NCBI GenBank assembly: GCA_051003795.1
Contig: JBPCKZ010000023.1
Span: 1-17,489, forward strand
Origin: JALYXS01 sp051003795
GTDB lineage: Bacteria > Acidobacteriota > Terriglobia > Bryobacterales > Bryobacteraceae
DNA: 17,489 bases
Reading direction: 5' to 3'
Shown: piece by piece, positions 12,897 through 17,489 of the stretch
How the letters are laid out: each line of letters opens with the position of its first letter
How positions within the stretch are numbered: position 1 is the first letter of the stretch
The notes under the pieces: model-generated
What the model was told of the DNA's origin: nothing
The model's database searches: none
Seen by the model: the letters and a program-made list of their open reading frames with translations, nothing else
Position numbers and translations under genes: made by a program

Positions 12897-15893
12897 ATGG
12901 ACGAAGAACGCCAGGAACGCATTCGCTATTACGGTTTCGCCGCGTTCGTCGGCATCCTGCTGCTGCTGAACTGGCTTGGCATTTTCAAAACGATTTTCGG
13001 CATCGATACCGCCGTCATCATCACGCTGCTCGCGGGCTACAAAACTTTTTATAACTCGATTTCGGCGCTGCTCGAAAAGCGCATTTCCGCCGATGTCGCG
13101 CTCTGCGTCGCGGTGATTGCGGCACTCGCGGTGGGCGAATACCTGGCGGCGGCGGAGGCGATGTTCATCATCCTGGTGGGCGAGGGGCTCGAGTCCTATG
13201 CCGCTGGAAGGACGGCCACCGCGATCCGCCGTTTTGTCGAGCAGTTGCCGCGGCGCGCGCGCGTGTTACGCGATGGGCGTGAAGAAGAAATCGACGCCGC
13301 TTCTCTGATTCCCGGCGATCTGATTGCGGTCCGCGCCGGCGAACGCATTGCGGCGGATGGCGCGATCGACCACGGGATATCGACAGTCGACGAGAGTTCC
13401 ATCACCGGCGAGCCGCTGCCGCGCGATAAGCAGCCCGGCGATGAAGTTTTTTCGGGCACGCTCAACGGCAATGGCTTGTTGCGCGTACGCGTCACCCGCG
13501 CGGGCTCGGACACGACTCTCGCGCGCGTGATTGGCCTGGTGGAAGAAGCCCAATTAAAACGCGCGCCGGTCGAGCGGCTCGCCGACCGTTACGCCAAATA
13601 CTTCCTCCCCGCGCTATTGCTTTCCGCCGCGCTCACCTTTTATTTCACGCGGGATTGGCTGCGGACGGTCGCGGTCTTGATCGTGGCGTGCCCGTGCGCG
13701 CTGATATTGGCGACGCCCACGGCTATGGTGGCGGCGATCGGAGGTCTTGCGCGGCGCGGCATTCTGGTGCGCGGCGCGGCGGTTCTCGAAAACGCCGCGA
13801 AGACTAATACCGTTGTCTTCGACAAGACAGGGACCATCACCGAAGGGCGGTTCGAGATCGTCAAAATCGTCGCGCTCGATGGCCATGAGAACGATCTGCT
13901 ATCGCTTGCGGCCGCGGCGGAACGCGGTTCGGATCATACGCTCGCGAAAGTGATCGTGGCCGAAGCCGCGCGGCGGCAGATTCGGACACCCGAACCGGAA
14001 GGCGCGCGCGTGCTGCCCGGTCGCGGCGCGGAATGCACTCTGGCGGGGCGCACCGTTCGCGTCGGCAACGCCGCATTTCTATCCGAAGCGGGCGTCCGGA
14101 ACACGGAACATCTGCTCGAAGAGGCGGATCGGATGGGAGCAACGGCCATTCTGGTTGCGGATGGCGATCGTCTCGCGGGAGCGATTCTCCTACGGGACCG
14201 GATTCGCGAAGGAATGCGCGAGGCGTCCGAAGGTTTGGACAAGCTGGAGATTACCTATAAGGTGATGCTCACCGGCGATCGCCGCCGCGCCGCCGAGGCA
14301 ATTGCGCGCGAGGCCGGCATTCCGAACGTGGAAGCGGAACTGCTTCCCGAGCAGAAGCTCGAGCGCGTGCGCCAGCTCGCTTCGCAAGGGCGATTCGTCG
14401 CGATGATCGGGGACGGCATCAACGACGCCCCGGCTCTTGCGGCGGCCGGCATCGGCATAGCCGTGGCGGGCGCGAGCGACATCGCCGCCGAAGCCGCCGA
14501 CGTCGTGTATCTGCCGCGCTCGCTCGAAAAGTTGCCGAAGCTGTTCGAAGTGAGCCGGCGCGCCGTCGCCACCGCTTGGCAGAACATCGTTCTGTTCGCG
14601 GGCGTATTGAACGTGGTCGCGGTCATCCTCGCCGCGACGGGAAAGCTCGGCCCCATCGGCGCGGCTCTTACGCATCAGCTTTCTTCTTTTTTCGTAATGA
14701 TGAATTCGCTGCGGCTGCTGCGGGTCGAGCGCGGCGCCGGCGCGAACTCGCGCTTTTCCCGCGGTATGGCGCGAGCTGTGTCCCGGACGCCGCTGCCGCA
14801 GGCGTGGGACCGGATGCGGAACGTCACCGGGCGGATCGATCCCGCAGCCGCGTTTCACTGGCTGCTGGCGCGCCGCCGGGAGCTTGCCCGGCCGGCTCTG
14901 ATCGCCGCGGCCGTTCTGTTCGTGTTGAGCGGATTCTACACGCTGCGCCCCGATGAGGCTGGAGTGATCGAGCGCTTCGGCAAAAAAGTGCTGCCTTACA
15001 GCGAGCCCGGGCCGCACTACAAACTGCCGTGGCCCATCGAGCGGCTTACGCGAATTCAGGCGCGGCGCGTCCGCGTGGTCGAGATCGGATTCCGATCGAA
15101 CTCCACGACGCCCGATAACGAACCCGCGGCTTATGAGTGGAACGTGCAGCACCGCTCCGGCCGATTCCAGCGCAAGCCCGAAGAAGCTCTGATGCTCACC
15201 GGCGATCAGAACATGATCGAGTTGAGCGCCACGGTGCATTACGACCTGGTTCGCCCGGCCGATTATCTGTTCCGCAACTTCGATGGAGAAGCGACCATTC
15301 GAAACGCGGCGGAATCCGTGTTCCAGGGCATCGTGACGAATACTTCTCTCGACGACGTTCTGACCCTGGGGCGGCGGACGATCGAGGCGCGCGCGCAAAA
15401 AGAAATTCAAGAACGGCTGGATCGATACGGCTCCGGGGCCCGCGTGATCCGCGTGAAATTGCAGGATGTGCATCCATCGCTCGAAGTGGTGGACGCCTTC
15501 CGCGAGGTTTCCGGCGCTTATGAAGAAAAGAACCGGATGGTCAATGAAGCGGAAGGATATCGCAACGAGCAGATCGCGCTCTCGCGAGGAAATGCGAAAG
15601 CGCGATTGCAAAACGCCAACGCGTTTGCGCTGGGACGCGTGAACCGGGCGAATGGCGACGCGAGCCGGTTCGTGCAGCGGGAAGGCGCGTATCGCGCCGC
15701 GCCGGGGACCACGGCGACGCGGCTTTATTTGGAGACCATGGAGCAAGTTCTGCCTGGCAAGAAGAAACTAATCGTCGATAAGACGAAGGGCCGGCGCCAT
15801 CTTCTGACGATGGAAGACGGCGTGGAGATTGGCGCACCGGGAATTGGCCCGCTGACCGCGGAACCGAAACGCCCGTTCGGAGAGGAGAACTAG
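12897..15893 (+). CDS. P1B-type metal-transporting ATPase fused to an HflK-type SPFH protein
   Basis: 998 residues in one uninterrupted frame. Residues 1-610 form a complete P1B ATPase: four N-terminal membrane segments (11-30, 36-58, 65-80, 82-98), an actuator domain with SSITGEP (167-173), the ion-path CPC (265-267) and the phosphorylated Asp309 in DKTGT. TGD (459-461) and GDGIND (505-510) follow, with two last helices ending THQLSSFFVMMNSLRLL. No N-terminal HMA metal-binding domain is present, and the P1B His-Pro motif reads SDHTLAK (His347-Thr348). After a basic linker (611-665) comes a ninth membrane helix (666-681) and a full HflK: YTLRPDEAGVIERFGKKVLP, GPHYKLPWPIERLTRI, ALMLTGDQNMIELSATVHYD and the coiled-coil ending LYLETMEQVLPGKKKLIVD. 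The metal is not predictable (TM8 HxxSS fits none of the usual subtypes cleanly). It heads an operon with two further SPFH genes. Confidence 0.93.
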   Translation: MDEERQERIRYYGFAAFVGILLLLNWLGIFKTIFGIDTAVIITLLAGYKTFYNSISALLEKRISADVALCVAVIAALAVGEYLAAAEAMFIILVGEGLESYAAGRTATAIRRFVEQLPRRARVLRDGREEEIDAASLIPGDLIAVRAGERIAADGAIDHGISTVDESSITGEPLPRDKQPGDEVFSGTLNGNGLLRVRVTRAGSDTTLARVIGLVEEAQLKRAPVERLADRYAKYFLPALLLSAALTFYFTRDWLRTVAVLIVACPCALILATPTAMVAAIGGLARRGILVRGAAVLENAAKTNTVVFDKTGTITEGRFEIVKIVALDGHENDLLSLAAAAERGSDHTLAKVIVAEAARRQIRTPEPEGARVLPGRGAECTLAGRTVRVGNAAFLSEAGVRNTEHLLEEADRMGATAILVADGDRLAGAILLRDRIREGMREASEGLDKLEITYKVMLTGDRRRAAEAIAREAGIPNVEAELLPEQKLERVRQLASQGRFVAMIGDGINDAPALAAAGIGIAVAGASDIAAEAADVVYLPRSLEKLPKLFEVSRRAVATAWQNIVLFAGVLNVVAVILAATGKLGPIGAALTHQLSSFFVMMNSLRLLRVERGAGANSRFSRGMARAVSRTPLPQAWDRMRNVTGRIDPAAAFHWLLARRRELARPALIAAAVLFVLSGFYTLRPDEAGVIERFGKKVLPYSEPGPHYKLPWPIERLTRIQARRVRVVEIGFRSNSTTPDNEPAAYEWNVQHRSGRFQRKPEEALMLTGDQNMIELSATVHYDLVRPADYLFRNFDGEATIRNAAESVFQGIVTNTSLDDVLTLGRRTIEARAQKEIQERLDRYGSGARVIRVKLQDVHPSLEVVDAFREVSGAYEEKNRMVNEAEGYRNEQIALSRGNAKARLQNANAFALGRVNRANGDASRFVQREGAYRAAPGTTATRLYLETMEQVLPGKKKLIVDKTKGRRHLLTMEDGVEIGAPGIGPLTAEPKRPFGEEN

Positions 15894-16781
15894 TTGTCGT
15901 TCAATAAAAAATATTTTCCGGCCGCAATCGTCCTCGGCCTGCTCCTGCTTTGTTTCCTCACATTCTTCTCCGCGCGCGAGACCCAATTCGTCCTCGTCAC
16001 CGAATTCGGCCGCCCCGTCCGCACCATTACCGCGGCCGGCCTCCACGCGAAATGGCCGTTTCAAAGCGCCATTTACTTCGACCGCCGCCTTCGCATTTAC
16101 AATCCGCGACCGTCCGAATTCCTGACGCGGGATAAGAAAAACATCGTCATCGAAAATTACGTCGCGTGGAAAATTCAGGATCCGAACCGCTTCGTGCAAA
16201 CCGTCGGCGACGCCACCGCGGCCGAAATGCGATTGCACGATATCATCTGGTCCGGACTCTCCGCCGCGCTCGGAACGCACGATCTCGATTCGATTGTGTC
16301 CACATCCGCCGATACCGTTCAAGCCGCCAAGATGCTCGATAATCTCACCGCGCTCACCGACCGCGCCGCGCTGGAACAATACGGCATCAATGTGCTCGAC
16401 GTCCGCATCAAGCGCCTGAATTTGCCGGAGCAGAATAAGCAGAGCGTCTATGCGCGGATGCGCGCCGAGCGCGAACGGATCGCGCGCCAATATCGGGCGG
16501 AAGGCGAAGAGCAGGCGCTCGGCATCCGGGCGGATGCGGACCGTCAAAAGGAAGAGATCCTCTCCGTGGCTTACCGCGATGCGGAAAAAATTCGGGGGCA
16601 AGGGGATGCCGAGTCGACGCGGATTTACGGCCAGGCTTATTCGAAAAACCCCAAGCTCTATAAACTGCTGCGGACGCTCGAAGCTTACAAGAAAGTTCTG
16701 GACGACAAAACAACTGCAATTATTAGCTCCGATTCCGAGCTATTGAAGATCTTCACGCGCGGAGAAGCCGGAGCCAAGTGA
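15894..16781 (+). CDS. HflC-like SPFH membrane protein
   Basis: 295 residues. The start is a TTG directly after the stop of the fusion gene, with AGGAG six bases upstream. An N-terminal membrane helix (YFPAAIVLGLLLLCFLTFFS) leads into an SPFH/band 7 domain: FVLVTEFGRPVRTITAAGLH, LTRDKKNIVIENYVAWKIQD. A charged helical region follows (RMRAERERIARQYRAEGEEQ), then the HflC signature region GQGDAESTRIYGQAYSKNPK, YKLLRTLEAYKKVL and SSDSELLKIF. In E. coli HflC and HflK assemble into a membrane-anchored cage around the FtsH protease. Here the partner HflK is fused to a metal ATPase, so this protein probably co-assembles with the fused and/or the free HflK encoded on either side. No ftsH gene is in view. 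Confidence 0.9.
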   Translation: MSFNKKYFPAAIVLGLLLLCFLTFFSARETQFVLVTEFGRPVRTITAAGLHAKWPFQSAIYFDRRLRIYNPRPSEFLTRDKKNIVIENYVAWKIQDPNRFVQTVGDATAAEMRLHDIIWSGLSAALGTHDLDSIVSTSADTVQAAKMLDNLTALTDRAALEQYGINVLDVRIKRLNLPEQNKQSVYARMRAERERIARQYRAEGEEQALGIRADADRQKEEILSVAYRDAEKIRGQGDAESTRIYGQAYSKNPKLYKLLRTLEAYKKVLDDKTTAIISSDSELLKIFTRGEAGAK

Positions 16782-17489
16782 ACTTGCTGGTCGAAACGCC
16801 GGTCTCGCGTCCAACGCCGGAACCGGCCTCACCAAGCGACCCCGCGGCGAACAAGTGGACCGCGCGCCGCATCCTCGGCATTATGCTGGTCCTGTGGCTA
16901 TTATCAGGCGTCTATCTGGTCGCGCCCGAGCAACAGGCCGTGGTGACCCGCTTCGGCAAAGTGGTTGAGCCGCGCGTGCTGCCTGGCATTCACTACGCGT
17001 GGCCCTGGCCGATGGAGCGCGTCGCCAAACTCAAAACGCAGCAACTGCAACGGCTCGTGATCGGCGGCGATCTCCCCGATAGCATTCTCGGCCGCACGCA
17101 GCCGCTCGTATCGCAGTTTCTCACCGGCGATCAAAACATCATCAACGTGCGCGTGGTCGTGCAATATTCGGTTGGCGTGCCGGCCGATTATTTGTTCCAA
17201 TCCCAGGATGTGGCGAAGGCCGTGGGCTCGGCCGTCGAAGCGGAACTTGCCCGTCGCCTTGCCCGGCGAAACGTGGATGCCATACTGACCACGGAAAAAG
17301 TCGCGATCCAGGATGAAGTGCGCGCCGCCGCGCAACGGAATATCAACGGCTACCGCGCGGGCGTAATCCTCTCCACGGTGAACATCGAGAGCGTGACGCC
17401 GCCGCCCGAAGCCGCCGGCGCGTTCCGCGACGTCGCGAGCGCGCGGGCCGACGCGGCTCGCATTTTGAGCGAATCGCAAGGTTATGCAA
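16778..17489 (+). CDS. Second HflK-like SPFH protein (partial, runs off the window)
   Basis: A GTG start overlaps the HflC stop (GTGA at 16778-16781), implying translational coupling. About 237 residues are visible. A Pro-rich cytosolic leader (VETPVSRPTPEPASPSDPAA) precedes a membrane helix (ILGIMLVLWLLSGVYLVAP), then a clear HflK SPFH domain: EQQAVVTRFGKVVEPRVLPG, HYAWPWPMERVAKLKT, SQFLTGDQNIINVRVVVQYS, VPADYLFQSQD and VDAILTTEKVAIQDEVR, ending in RADAARILSESQGYA at the start of the coiled coil. Compared with the fused HflK it keeps the LTGDQN motif and spacing but differs elsewhere, so it is a diverged paralogue and not a recent copy. The C-terminal part is outside the window. Confidence 0.9.
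   Translation, partial: MNLLVETPVSRPTPEPASPSDPAANKWTARRILGIMLVLWLLSGVYLVAPEQQAVVTRFGKVVEPRVLPGIHYAWPWPMERVAKLKTQQLQRLVIGGDLPDSILGRTQPLVSQFLTGDQNIINVRVVVQYSVGVPADYLFQSQDVAKAVGSAVEAELARRLARRNVDAILTTEKVAIQDEVRAAAQRNINGYRAGVILSTVNIESVTPPPEAAGAFRDVASARADAARILSESQGYA

Noticed and set aside
14190..15746. 518-codon open frame on the minus strand
   Set aside because: It lies wholly antisense to the ATPase-HflK gene, whose translation shows strong family motifs throughout. Long antisense frames are common in GC-rich DNA, and its residue composition (Arg/His/Gly-rich, no motif) is typical of a shadow.
15768..16601. 277-codon minus-strand frame
   Set aside because: It is antisense to the HflC-like gene and has no family features; it is a GC-driven shadow frame.

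Overview
The window looks like a chromosomal segment of a GC-rich soil bacterium, most likely an Acidobacteriota member of the Solibacter/Bryobacter kind. That placement is inferred from gene content (scpA-scpB-rluB run, glycine-zipper stress protein, BON-domain protein, lipoprotein cyclophilin) and codon style; no rRNA or marker phylogeny is available here. Most reading frames are on the minus strand up to 12870; the last 4.6 kb read on the plus strand.

Layout. (1) 1-1084 is a decayed margin: the left tip of an IS3-like element with the start of its transposase gene, an AT-rich gene remnant cut off at the IS tip, a frameshifted YbgC-type thioesterase pseudogene and a TAGC-rich low-complexity tract. 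(2) 1085-3232 (minus) holds envelope and stress genes: a lipoprotein cyclophilin, a YflT-like glycine-zipper protein, a secreted BON-domain protein and an unlisted 28-residue membrane peptide. (3) 3278-8314 (minus) is a tightly packed housekeeping run, scpA-scpB-rluB-CoA-binding protein-queG-TPR protein, with several start/stop overlaps. (4) 8581-9036 (plus) is a dead prlF-yhaV toxin-antitoxin relic. (5) 9103-11673 is a small island of about 2.5 kb integrated in the 3' half of the initiator tRNA-Met gene. It is bounded by perfect 45-bp direct repeats and carries an uncharacterised HTH-like protein, a HEPN-like RxxxxH protein and a broken serine recombinase. (6) 11629-12870 (minus) holds the intact initiator tRNA with its promoter and a RibBA protein whose GTP cyclohydrolase II half looks catalytically dead. 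(7) 12897-17489 (plus) is the most unusual part: a P1B-type metal ATPase fused in frame to a complete HflK-type SPFH protein, followed without gaps by an HflC-like protein and a second HflK-like protein that runs off the window.

How the genes may work together. ScpA/ScpB serve chromosome condensation with SMC; RluB and QueG modify rRNA and tRNA. The ATPase-HflK/HflC/HflK2 operon suggests a metal pump physically tied to an SPFH cage or membrane microdomain, analogous to the way HflKC surrounds FtsH. This is an inference from the fusion and the operon, and I do not know a described system of this kind.
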